A stretch of 15,844 nucleotides of DNA from Candidatus Gastranaerophilales bacterium (GTDB lineage: Bacteria; Cyanobacteriota; Vampirovibrionia; Gastranaerophilales; Gastranaerophilaceae): NCBI GenBank assembly GCA_910588555.1, contig CAJUPC010000038.1, forward strand, positions 1 to 15,844, written 5' to 3'. Positions 1 to 7,096 of this stretch are shown in pieces (the first letter of the stretch is position 1; the number at the start of each line of letters is the position of its first letter). The notes beneath the pieces are model-generated. The model searched no databases and was not told the origin of the DNA. It worked only from the letters and a program-made list of their open reading frames with translations. The position numbers and the translations under genes are program-made.

Positions 1-8
1 CTTGACAT
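1..8 (-). CDS. Start of a gene running out of the window (partial)
   Basis: On the minus strand an ATG at 8-6 follows a GGAGG ribosome site at 20-16 with seven bases between. Only two codons (Met-Ser) and part of a third lie inside the window, so the product cannot be named. A promoter-like module lies upstream within the last codons of dxr. Both the module and the ribosome site resemble those in front of the 26-codon ORF at 9021-9101. Confidence 0.5.
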
Positions 9-36
9 ATAAATACCTCCGTCTTTCTATTTACTC

Positions 37-74
37 ATTATTTACTATTTTTCGTTTTTTGTCAACCCTGTCAA
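37..74 (-). promoter_or_regulatory. Promoter-like module inside the 3' end of dxr
   Basis: Reading the minus strand, two TTGACA boxes occur in tandem nine bases apart (74-69 and 65-60). The second is followed after 17 bases by AATAAT (42-37). The module overlaps the last ten codons and stop of dxr and would drive the gene beginning at base 8. Nearly the same arrangement recurs at 9127-9164, which supports a real regulatory unit rather than chance. The exact -10 hexamer is uncertain because TAAATA is an alternative with a shorter spacer. Confidence 0.6.
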
Positions 75-1148
75 TATATCTCTTGTTTTTTCGCGGATTT
101 CTTTGTCAACGGCAAAAATTTCGTCTATTGTAGGATTTTGAATAACTTTGTGTTCATCGCACATTTTTTTCGTTATTTCATATATTTCATAAAGTTTTAT
201 TTTGCCGTCGAGGAATGCAAATACAGCTTCTTCGTTTGCAGCATTAAGACAAACTGTTGCCGTGCCGCCGAGTTTTCCCATTTCGTATGCAAGTTTTACT
301 GTCGGAAATTTTTCATAGTCAGGTTTTTCAAAATCCAGTTTTGCAATTTCCGAAAAGCTGAAACTTTTGGATTTTATGCCCTCAAATCGTTCGGGATAAG
401 TGATTGCGTATTGAATAGGGATATGCATACTGGGCAAACCGATTTGTGCAATTACACTTCCGTCTTTGTATTCTATTGCAGAATGTACAATACTTTGCGG
501 GTGTATAACTACGTCAATATTGTCATAATCAAACCCGAAAAGGTGGTGTGCTTCAATAATTTCCAATCCTTTGTTCATTAAAGTTGCACTGTCGACGGTA
601 ATTTTTTTACCCATATTCCAGCGCGGATGTGCAAGAGCTTGTTCAACAGTTGCGTTTTTCATATCTTCAACGGTCTTGTGAAGGAAAGGTCCGCCTGACG
701 CGGTAATAATAAGTTTATCAACCTGATTAATATCTTTTATACATTGATGAATTGCGCAATGTTCGCTGTCAACGGGGATGATTTTCACCCCGTATTTTTT
801 TGCTTCTGCCATAACAATGTCACCTGCCATAACAAGTGTTTCTTTGTTTGCAAGCGCAATATCAATACCGTTTCTTATGGCTGTAAGAGTGGGTTTTAAT
901 CCGATTTTGCCCGAGCAGGCAACAAGGATTATGTCGTTTTCTTTGTCTGAACAAATTTTTTCAAGACCTTCTTCACCCAGACACGTGTATCTCGGTTTAA
1001 ATTTTTCAGCCTGTTTAGCAAGCAGTTCTTTGTTATGACCGCCTGCAAGCGCTATAATCTCAAATTTATCCTGCAGTTTTTCAATAACTTCTAAGGCTTG
1101 AGTTCCGATTGAACCTGTTGACCCGATTATGCTTATTTTTCTCTTCAT
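45..1148 (-). CDS. dxr: 1-deoxy-D-xylulose 5-phosphate reductoisomerase (DXR/IspC)
   Basis: This cytosolic enzyme makes 2-C-methyl-D-erythritol 4-phosphate, the committed step of the MEP isoprenoid pathway, using NADPH and a divalent metal. The nucleotide-binding loop GSTGSIG is near residues 8-14. Family landmarks visible in order are PVDSEHCAIHQ, ITASGGPF, NMGKKITVDSATLMNKGLE and HPQSIVHS. The length of 367 residues is shorter than the roughly 390-400 usual for DXR, but both ends look complete. I chose ATG at 1148 because the in-frame upstream start at 1166 is a TTG without support and the protein then begins MKRKISIIGSTG. There is no Shine-Dalgarno. A TATAAT lies at 1160-1155, six bases before the ATG, so a leaderless message is possible. 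The gene lies 31 bases after the glycosyltransferase and may also be read from that operon. Confidence 0.96.
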   Translation of the reverse strand: MKRKISIIGSTGSIGTQALEVIEKLQDKFEIIALAGGHNKELLAKQAEKFKPRYTCLGEEGLEKICSDKENDIILVACSGKIGLKPTLTAIRNGIDIALANKETLVMAGDIVMAEAKKYGVKIIPVDSEHCAIHQCIKDINQVDKLIITASGGPFLHKTVEDMKNATVEQALAHPRWNMGKKITVDSATLMNKGLEIIEAHHLFGFDYDNIDVVIHPQSIVHSAIEYKDGSVIAQIGLPSMHIPIQYAITYPERFEGIKSKSFSFSEIAKLDFEKPDYEKFPTVKLAYEMGKLGGTATVCLNAANEEAVFAFLDGKIKLYEIYEITKKMCDEHKVIQNPTIDEIFAVDKEIREKTRDILTGLTKNEK

Positions 1149-1154
1149 AAAATT

Positions 1155-1160
1155 ATTATA
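1155..1160 (-). promoter_or_regulatory. Possible -10 element giving a leaderless dxr transcript
   Basis: The minus strand reads TATAAT, six bases, then the dxr ATG, which would place transcription start on the A of the start codon. No convincing -35 box lies 16-18 bases upstream, and no ribosome site precedes the ATG. This is weaker than the equivalent arrangements at era and rsmH. Confidence 0.4.
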
Positions 1161-1179
1161 TGACAAACATGTTTAAAAG

Positions 1180-2052
1180 TTATAATGAAAACAGAACTTT
1201 TAAAATCAGATTAACGGTATTTCTGTAACCTGTTTTTTTTCTTTCCTGCCATAAAAATTTTATTGTTTCGGGACGAATTTTAAGATTATTTTGTATATTA
1301 ATTTTTGTTGTTTTATCGGAATGCAATCTTTTGTTACCGGTCACAAGCGTTGAATTCCCTGCATTGCTTTTATGGCGTCTGTAGCCGATTAAAGGTGTAT
1401 AAATTATTGCAGAGCCGCCGATTAGATGTGCAAAATTAAACAAAAATTTGTCGGGGCAGATTTTCCACGCGTTAGAATTTTTATAATTTATAAGCATTTC
1501 AATTGAAGCTTTTCTAAACATTGCAGAGCTGTTTGGTGACCAGTGCCACCCGCCGAAAGGTTTATGTTTTATAATTTTGTAATTTGGTTTTTCTTGTGCA
1601 AATAATGTTTCAAGGTTCTCACAGTGCGGTGACGCGTTTGAATATAATGTGTGAATTTCTTCGTTTTCTCCGATTTCAGCAATCTGGCAGGATGTGAATG
1701 CCAAAGATGTCTGCAAATGCACTCTTATATGGGTTTGGGAGTATTCGGGAAGCAAAATGTCATCGCTGTCAATAAAGCTTATGAATTGTCCGTTTGCTTC
1801 ACGCAGCCCTCTAATCATAGCGGAAAGCTGACCTTGATTACTTTCTTGCTTAAGTAAAGTGATTTTCAAATCCTGATTTTGAGAAATAAATTCTTCGATT
1901 AAATTTGCTGAATTGTCAGTCGAACAATCATCAACCACAATTATTTCAAAGTTTTTGTAAGTTTGAGATTTTATGCTTTCTAAAGTTTTAAGAATATATT
2001 TTTCGTAGTTGTAAGAGGTTACGACAAATGTGATAAGCGGAAGTTTAAGCAT
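1180..2052 (-). CDS. Family 2 glycosyltransferase (GT-A fold)
   Basis: The 290-residue protein opens with the GT2 pattern LPLITFVVTSYNYEKYILKTLESI and continues with EIIVVDDCSTDNS, where the Asp residues bind nucleotide sugar. FISFIDSDD supplies the DXD-like metal site near residue 100. A basic YRRHKSN stretch lies in the C-terminal third. No long hydrophobic segment is seen, so it is probably cytosolic or peripheral at the membrane. The donor and acceptor cannot be told; cell-surface glycan or lipid glycosylation is the family norm. I prefer ATG at 2052, preceded by GGTGA at five bases. A GTG three codons upstream is the alternative. The start overlaps the end of the DUF475 gene by eight bases, suggesting translational coupling. 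dxr follows 31 bases downstream. Confidence 0.88.
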   Translation of the reverse strand: MLKLPLITFVVTSYNYEKYILKTLESIKSQTYKNFEIIVVDDCSTDNSANLIEEFISQNQDLKITLLKQESNQGQLSAMIRGLREANGQFISFIDSDDILLPEYSQTHIRVHLQTSLAFTSCQIAEIGENEEIHTLYSNASPHCENLETLFAQEKPNYKIIKHKPFGGWHWSPNSSAMFRKASIEMLINYKNSNAWKICPDKFLFNFAHLIGGSAIIYTPLIGYRRHKSNAGNSTLVTGNKRLHSDKTTKINIQNNLKIRPETIKFLWQERKKTGYRNTVNLILKVLFSL

Positions 2053-3115
2053 TTTTTTCACCGCCGTTGTCAGCCAAAAGCCTTTCCATTTTTTTGTTAT
2101 GCATTACAGATGAAACAAGTGCTGCAATAATAAAGGCAAGACCTATTCCGCCTGTGACAGCTTCGGGAATTTCTTTTACGGCAGAAATAAGCATTATGCA
2201 AGCTAAAGCACCTATAGCCCAGTGTGCACCGTGTTCAAGGTATAAAAACTGTTTCAAAGTTTTCTTTTCCACAAGCATTATTGTTAATGAACGTACAAAC
2301 ATCGCTCCGATTGCAAGCCCGATTGAGATTATAATAATATCTTTTGATAATGCAAATGCACCCAAAACTCCGTCCAATGAGAATGACGCGTCGATTAATT
2401 CAAGATAAATAAAGCTTATAAGTCCTGTACACCCTGCGGCTTCTGCGCATTTGGATAATCTCATTTCTTCGTGTTTTTCAAGATAATGTGAAAATCCGTC
2501 AATTGCAAGATATGTTATTACACCTGAAATTCCTGCGATAATTACGTGTAATTTTTGTTCATCAGGTACAATATTTTGTAATCCTAAAAGCATTAAGAGA
2601 GAAATAATTACTTCAATACCTTTGATATGGTCAAAATGTGAAAGCCAGTTTTCTAAAGGTCTTATCCAGTGAACTTCTTTTTCGTGGTTGAAAAAGTAAT
2701 TAAGGAAAAGCATAATCAAAAACATTCCGCCGAAAGTTACAATCGGTGCGTGTGTTTGATGAAGGTAATATGCGTATTTGTCAGAGTCAGATAAGGCTAT
2801 TTTTGCTACTTCAAGCATTTTTAATTTTGAGAATATTGATACCACTAAAATTGGGAACAAAAATCTCATCCCAAAAACTGCAATAAGTATTCCCCATGTC
2901 AAAAACCTGTGACGCCATGCATTGCTCATTTTTTCAAGTTTCATTGCGTTTACAACAGCGTTGTCAAAAGACAGACTGACTTCAAGAACACCTAAAACAA
3001 GCGCGATAAATACGCAGGCAAAACCGCTTCCGCTATGAACGTGTTCACCCCAGAAATAAGCTCCTGCCAATCCTGCTATAGTTACAATATAAGACCCCAA
3101 AAAATATTCTAACAT
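2045..3115 (-). CDS. DUF475 family, TerC-like integral membrane protein
   Basis: This 356-residue polytopic membrane protein has about nine hydrophobic segments. Two related halves each carry a TerC-type acidic intramembrane motif: EVSLSFDNAVVNA near residues 45-57 and ELIDASFSLDGVLGAFA near 235-250. A conserved LEHGAHWAIGALA lies in the C-terminal third. TerC/Alx relatives are linked to metal-ion efflux (manganese) and tellurite resistance, and DUF475 is a distinct branch with no settled substrate. The start ATG at 3115 is preceded by AAGGAG at good spacing. The gene heads the minus-strand series DUF475, glycosyltransferase, dxr. The FDNA motif and the two-fold repeat make the family call firm; the substrate is unknown. 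Confidence 0.88.
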   Translation of the reverse strand: MLEYFLGSYIVTIAGLAGAYFWGEHVHSGSGFACVFIALVLGVLEVSLSFDNAVVNAMKLEKMSNAWRHRFLTWGILIAVFGMRFLFPILVVSIFSKLKMLEVAKIALSDSDKYAYYLHQTHAPIVTFGGMFLIMLFLNYFFNHEKEVHWIRPLENWLSHFDHIKGIEVIISLLMLLGLQNIVPDEQKLHVIIAGISGVITYLAIDGFSHYLEKHEEMRLSKCAEAAGCTGLISFIYLELIDASFSLDGVLGAFALSKDIIIISIGLAIGAMFVRSLTIMLVEKKTLKQFLYLEHGAHWAIGALACIMLISAVKEIPEAVTGGIGLAFIIAALVSSVMHNKKMERLLADNGGEKNA

Positions 3116-3135
3116 TTATTTCTCCTTCATTTTGG

Positions 3136-3141
3136 ATTATA
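3136..3141 (-). promoter_or_regulatory. Extended -10 promoter for the DUF475 gene
   Basis: The minus strand reads TGT followed by TATAAT, a perfect extended -10 element, 20 bases before the ATG at 3115. No good -35 box is visible, which is normal for extended -10 promoters. It lies back to back with the prepilin promoter. Confidence 0.6.
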
Positions 3142-3147
3142 ACACAC

Positions 3148-3176
3148 TTGAAAAAAATTAAAAAATAGTTTATAAT
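3148..3176 (+). promoter_or_regulatory. Sigma70-type promoter of the prepilin-like gene
   Basis: TTGAAA (3148-3153), a 17-base spacer and a perfect TATAAT (3171-3176). It is followed by the ribosome site AAAGGAG (3192-3198) six bases before ATG 3205. The strong promoter and ribosome site show that the gene start is intact although the reading frame downstream is broken. Confidence 0.8.
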
Positions 3177-3204
3177 AAATATATACATACGAAAGGAGTT
3201 TGAA

Positions 3205-3995
3205 ATGAGATTATTAAAGCATTTAGAAAATGTCGGGGGGGGGGCAATCTTAGCTTAACTCCTTGTTGTAGAGCATTTACATTAGCAGAAGTTCTTGTGA
3301 CTTTAGGTATTATTGGTGTAGTAGCGGCACTTACTATGCCTGTATTAATCAATCAAATACAGGATAAGGATTTGGAAAGCCGTTACAACAAGGCAAAAAA
3401 CATGCTTGCTAACGGTTACAAACTTATGATGGCAAAAGAAGATGTTAATTCACCTTATGATTTAGCGTTTTGGACAACAGGATGTGCTGATACGAATTAT
3501 GCAGTCTGCGAGTCTAAATATCACAATTCGTCTTTTAAAATTTTAAAAGACACAACAAACGGCTTATCTTTAGATAATTTAGCAGAAGAATATTCTATAA
3601 AAAATGAAGATTTCAATTCTAAATTTAAATGGTCAGATGTAGAATATGCATTTGTGACAAATGACGGGTTTATTTATGGACTTATTCCTGATGATGATGA
3701 CCCGACTTTTTCAATCGTCACTGATGTAAATAACAAAAACAAACCGAATACGGTAAAACGTGATTTGTATAAATTCAGGTTTGACAACAGAGGAGTCCTT
3801 GTTGATGTGACTAATGAACTTGTCGGTAGCGGCTGTAGTTTTGAACATCCTGAAAGGTGTATGAATGCAGAGGAATGCAGGTCGATTGGTTCCTATGATA
3901 AGGATTTAGGATGTGAAGCTGCCAAATGGGGTGAATGGGATTATGAAAATAATAAATGTACTATCAAGAGTGGGGAGAGTTGTCCTCCACGTTAA
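3205..3995 (+). CDS. Prepilin-like protein, frame disrupted by a G10 tract
   Basis: Translation from ATG 3205, the only start with a proper ribosome site, reads MRLLKHLENVGGGA and stops at 3256-3258 just after a run of ten G. The next frame continues open with ...LSLTPCCRAFTLAEVLVTLGIIGVVAALTMP, the class III signal and hydrophobic N-terminal helix of type IV pilins and type II pseudopilins. The expected cleavage lies before Phe, with Glu at +5. Eight or eleven G would join the two parts into about 262-263 residues. The part downstream of the tract has no in-frame ATG with a ribosome site before the helix. The C-terminal domain is polar with several cysteines (ERCMNAEECRS, GESCPPR). The gene may be phase-variable, rescued by slippage, or the tract may be miscounted. 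The leader is unusually long and has Ala rather than Gly at -1. The product would be exported and inner-membrane-anchored. Confidence 0.75.
3235..3244 (+). repeat. G10 homopolymer in the prepilin leader
   Basis: Ten consecutive G follow the GTC of codon 10 of the prepilin-like gene. The count leaves the upstream and downstream parts out of frame; +1 or -2 G restores it. Such a run is very unlikely by chance in AT-rich DNA, and an identical-length run occurs at 9039-9048. Confidence 0.9.
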
Positions 3996-4029
3996 AAATA
4001 AAGGCCTGATTTATCAGGCCTTTATTTTT
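3994..4029. terminator. Bidirectional intrinsic terminator
   Basis: A perfect 16-bp stem (3994-4009 with 4014-4029) has a GGCCTGA core, a four-base loop and A/T runs on both sides, giving a U-tract on either strand. It ends both the plus-strand prepilin gene and the minus-strand small gene, whose TAA lies within the stem. Confidence 0.93.
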
Positions 4030-4249
4030 GGAAAAATTCTAAACTTGCAGAGAAGAATTTTTCTGCTTGTTGCATAAAATCAGCACCGGGTAAGGGCTGT
4101 TTTTTAGTTTTTTTCATATTGTTTTTGAGCATTAATAAATCTTTGTCACTCTGTCCGATAGCGGTTGCAATAGCCTCATTGAACTTCTTTTGTGTGGCAG
4201 GAGGCATTTTAGGTTTTATACCGCCGAATGAAATTTTTTGTACTGTCAT
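4022..4249 (-). CDS. Small hypothetical protein
   Basis: This 75-residue basic protein begins MTVQKISFGGIKPKMPP and has no signal peptide or membrane segment. The middle (about residues 20-50) is helical and lysine-rich, and the end is FFSASLEFFQK. I do not recognise a domain. Coding status is supported by a clear ribosome site (GAAAGGAAG a few bases before the ATG), a position 47 bases after era on the same strand, and a stop inside the shared terminator. It is probably cytosolic. It may be read through from era or from a promoter in the AT-rich gap. Confidence 0.72.
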   Translation of the reverse strand: MTVQKISFGGIKPKMPPATQKKFNEAIATAIGQSDKDLLMLKNNMKKTKKQPLPGADFMQQAEKFFSASLEFFQK

Positions 4250-4271
4250 ATTACTTCCTTTCTAAAAATTT

Positions 4272-4297
4272 TAAAAAGCAAACAAATTTTTTTTTGC
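4272..4297 (-). terminator. Weak possible terminator after era
   Basis: On the minus strand AGCAAA and TTTGCT can pair around an A/T-rich loop and are followed by four T. The six-pair stem is AT-rich and weak, so it may only attenuate transcription into the small gene downstream. Confidence 0.3.
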
Positions 4298-5187
4298 TAT
4301 TTTTCCTGTTCATACCCAAAGTTTTTTAAAGAATTTTGTTTTTTGCGCCAGTCTTTTTCAACTTTTACTTCAAGTCCCAAAAACACTTTCTTTTCTACAA
4401 TTTTTTCAAGTTCAAGCCGTGCTTCTGTGCCGATTTTTTTAAGCAGAGAACCGCCTTTGCCTATTAAAATCCCTTTCTGGCTTTTTGTTTCGCAGTAAAT
4501 TGTTGCATAAATTCTGTCGATATCGTCACTTTCAGTGTAGCTTTCAATTTTTACGGCTACAGAATGCGGAATTTCATCTGATGTATTAAGAAGGATTTTT
4601 TCTCTTATAACTTCTTCTGTAACATCACGTATAGTTTCTTCCGTTACAACGTCTTCGGGGTATAACAAATCACCTTCGGGAAGGTTTTTAAAAATATTTT
4701 TCATTAAGGTATCAATATTTCTGCCTGTTTTGGCGGAAATTTTTACAAATGGATAATTTTTTTCAAAAAGTGTTTTATAGCTTAACAGATTTTCGTCTAC
4801 CTTACCGGCTTTTTTCACCTTATCAACTTTGTTCATGACAATAATGACAGGAATTTCGGTTTGCAAAATATTTTGTGCAATCCATTTATCGCCCTTGCCT
4901 GCTGGTTCTGAACCGTCTACAAGAAACAAAATCAAATCTGCGTCGGGAACGGCAATTTTTGCTTCATCAAGAAGAAATTCCCCGAGTTTATTTAAAGGTT
5001 TGTGAACTCCGGGGGTATCGATGAAGACTATTTGACCTTCTTCATTTGTGTATATTCCTTTAATTCTTTTTCTTGTAGTTTGAGCCTTGTCGGTTGTTAT
5101 TACAATCTTTTGACCTAAGATTTGGTTCAAAAGAGTTGATTTACCGACATTCGGGCGTCCTATTATTGCTGTGAATCCTGATTTCAT
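4297..5187 (-). CDS. era: GTPase Era
   Basis: Era is a membrane-associated GTPase that binds the 3' end of 16S rRNA and guides 30S subunit maturation. The 296-residue protein shows the full order: G1 GRPNVGKS (10-17), switch I TTDKAQTTRKRI (31-42), G3 DTPG (57-60), G4 NKVD (119-122) and G5 KISAKTG. A C-terminal KH domain follows with GKGGSLLKKIG. The length is normal for the family. The ATG at 5187 has no Shine-Dalgarno. Instead a TTGCCA, an 18-base spacer and the extended -10 TGT-TAAGAT end exactly six bases before the ATG, predicting a leaderless message. It is divergent from the exported-protein gene at 5281. Confidence 0.97.
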   Translation of the reverse strand: MKSGFTAIIGRPNVGKSTLLNQILGQKIVITTDKAQTTRKRIKGIYTNEEGQIVFIDTPGVHKPLNKLGEFLLDEAKIAVPDADLILFLVDGSEPAGKGDKWIAQNILQTEIPVIIVMNKVDKVKKAGKVDENLLSYKTLFEKNYPFVKISAKTGRNIDTLMKNIFKNLPEGDLLYPEDVVTEETIRDVTEEVIREKILLNTSDEIPHSVAVKIESYTESDDIDRIYATIYCETKSQKGILIGKGGSLLKKIGTEARLELEKIVEKKVFLGLEVKVEKDWRKKQNSLKNFGYEQEK

Positions 5188-5193
5188 AAATAT

Positions 5194-5223
5194 ATCTTAA
5201 CATAAAATTTAACATATTGGCAA
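5194..5223 (-). promoter_or_regulatory. era promoter, predicted leaderless
   Basis: Minus strand: TTGCCA (5223-5218), 18-base spacer, then TAAGAT (5199-5194) preceded by TGT, giving an extended -10. Six bases separate it from the era ATG, so +1 should coincide with the A of the start codon. No purine-rich ribosome site lies between. Confidence 0.62.
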
Positions 5224-5246
5224 TTTTTTTTATGTCAAGGTATTAT
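5217..5246 (+). promoter_or_regulatory. Promoter for the exported protein and lipoprotein genes
   Basis: TTGGCA (5217-5222), an 18-base spacer and TATTAT (5241-5246). A TATAAT at 5246-5251 is an overlapping alternative with a poor spacer. The -35 box shares the symmetric ATTGGCAAT with the -35 of the divergent era promoter. Confidence 0.55.
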
Positions 5247-5280
5247 ATAATATATATTAGGGAAAATTTAACGGTAGAAA

Positions 5281-7083
5281 ATGGTAGTGAGAAATTCTAA
5301 ATTAATAAGTATGGCGCTTATAATGGCACTTGCAGTGCCGGCGGCACTGGCTTCAAATAATCTTGTACAAATGGATTTGAAGAAATCTTCCGGTGACGCT
5401 GTTGATGTTACATTGTTTACTTCAAGCCAATATAACGATAATGTTATGGTCAGACAAAAATCTGACAATAAATATGTAATTTTAATCCCGCAGGTTCAAA
5501 GTTCGGGATTTAGCCGTGCAGGTTTGAGCGGTGTTAGAGATTTGATTTCAAATGTTGATGTCAAAACCGTAAACGATACTACAGGCGGTTATACTAAAGT
5601 TACTTTGATTACGACAAAACCGATTGATATTAGAACGCGTACCTTAAAAAGCGCTCCGATAACTCAGGAGCAGGAAGAGTACAAAACTTTAATTGCCCAA
5701 GCTAATACCATTAAAAATAATATAGGCAGACAGTCTTTACAGCAAACTCCGCAGAAAACAGAAGTTACCGTTAATAAAGCTCCTGCGGCACCTGCCAATG
5801 ATATTCAAAAAAATACCGCTAAACCGTTAATGGAACCTATAAAACAGGAAGCTCCCAAAAAAGTTCAAAACAAACCGCAAATTCAATTAACTGAAATTAA
5901 TCCTGAGGAAGCTCAAAAACAAAACAGAAAAGAATATCTTCAAAGATTGATTGAAGATTCAAAAGATGAAGAAATTCTTATAATTCCGCACAGTTCTGTT
6001 GAAGAACATGTTCCGGAAGTTAATGCGGTTGCTCAAAATGTTATTGCTGACAAGTCACCAATGACTTCTTCACTTAAAAATAAAGTTAGGAAAGCATTAC
6101 CGTCTAAATTCCCTAAAGCGATGTTATTGCTTCTTCCGCTTTTAGTTTTAATCTCTGTTGTAAGAGCATTAACAAAACATGCTATGCAGTATGTTGAAGA
6201 AACTCAAAATCTTTCTGCCGAAGAGGTTGCTGCAAGCTCTGATATAACTGAAAACAGTACAGATGAAAGCGGAATTTCATGGCAGGATAAATATAAATTA
6301 TATCTTGACGAAAGCGCAGTACCTGTTGCACGAGCAAATAACCAAGGTAATTATGTTTTCATAAAAAATATTGCACCTGCTGTTGATGAAATTGAAGCAA
6401 AACGTGCAAATCTTGAAAAAATGGTTACTGATGTTGAACCTGTTTCAAGTAATGAAGTTCACAAGGAAGACGAAGTTATTCACAAAACAATCAAATTTAA
6501 AGCATTTGATAATAAAACTTCGCTCAGTACAACAAGACGCGGCGTGAAAAGCAGGTTTAAAGGTTACGAAAACAAACTTGAACTTCAAGAACAAAAGAAT
6601 ATCGAACTCGGAACCTCAGCATTGCACTCAAATCCGAGAAATTTGCAAGACGCTAATTTGAAAGTGTCAGACGTTGATGAAAACCGTATTAAATACGAAC
6701 CAAAAGAATATATTATGTCTTCTGTGGATGAATACTTCTCGCTAATTGACAGAGAAGAAGCAGAAATTAAAAAAGAAAACCGTATGTCAAATCCGATTGC
6801 AAAATCAAAAGATGAAATTAAATTCGATAACAATCTGATTGTGAAAGCAGGATTTGATATAGATGCTGAAAGAGGTTTTTATATTGTAAACAAAGACGGA
6901 CAAAATTCTTTAGTGGGAAAAATTAAAGATGAAATGTTTGTTTTGAAAAACTTAGGTTCAAACATTACAAACCCGCTTCAAGTAAGACATGACAACGGAA
7001 ATGTTTACATGGTAAAAGCTGACGGATTTAAGTCACTCGTTGAAGTGAATGAAGACAAAATGGGCGTATTGATTGAATTGTAG
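5281..7083 (+). CDS. Exported membrane-anchored protein with AMIN-like N-terminal region, function unknown
   Basis: The 600-residue protein starts with a Sec signal peptide: basic VVRNSK, then LISMALIMALAVPAALA, with probable cleavage after Ala25. Residues about 28-125 alternate beta-type stretches (DAVDVTLFTSS, YVILIPQ, YTKVTLITTKPIDI) and resemble an AMIN envelope-binding domain. That comparison is by eye and tentative. A polar, Gln/Lys/Pro-rich linker follows to about 275. One membrane segment lies near residues 280-297 (MLLLLPLLVLISVVRAL) flanked by basic residues. The C-terminal half is charged and ends in a compact beta-rich module (about 515-600, with FYIVNKDGQNSLVGKI and VYMVKADGFKSLVEV). 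With the signal cleaved, the N-terminal half would lie outside the membrane and the C-terminal half in the cytosol. The ribosome site is weak. The gene ends 13 bases before the lipoprotein start, indicating one operon. Confidence 0.82.
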   Translation: MVVRNSKLISMALIMALAVPAALASNNLVQMDLKKSSGDAVDVTLFTSSQYNDNVMVRQKSDNKYVILIPQVQSSGFSRAGLSGVRDLISNVDVKTVNDTTGGYTKVTLITTKPIDIRTRTLKSAPITQEQEEYKTLIAQANTIKNNIGRQSLQQTPQKTEVTVNKAPAAPANDIQKNTAKPLMEPIKQEAPKKVQNKPQIQLTEINPEEAQKQNRKEYLQRLIEDSKDEEILIIPHSSVEEHVPEVNAVAQNVIADKSPMTSSLKNKVRKALPSKFPKAMLLLLPLLVLISVVRALTKHAMQYVEETQNLSAEEVAASSDITENSTDESGISWQDKYKLYLDESAVPVARANNQGNYVFIKNIAPAVDEIEAKRANLEKMVTDVEPVSSNEVHKEDEVIHKTIKFKAFDNKTSLSTTRRGVKSRFKGYENKLELQEQKNIELGTSALHSNPRNLQDANLKVSDVDENRIKYEPKEYIMSSVDEYFSLIDREEAEIKKENRMSNPIAKSKDEIKFDNNLIVKAGFDIDAERGFYIVNKDGQNSLVGKIKDEMFVLKNLGSNITNPLQVRHDNGNVYMVKADGFKSLVEVNEDKMGVLIEL

Positions 7084-7096
7084 TGAAAGGCTAAGT

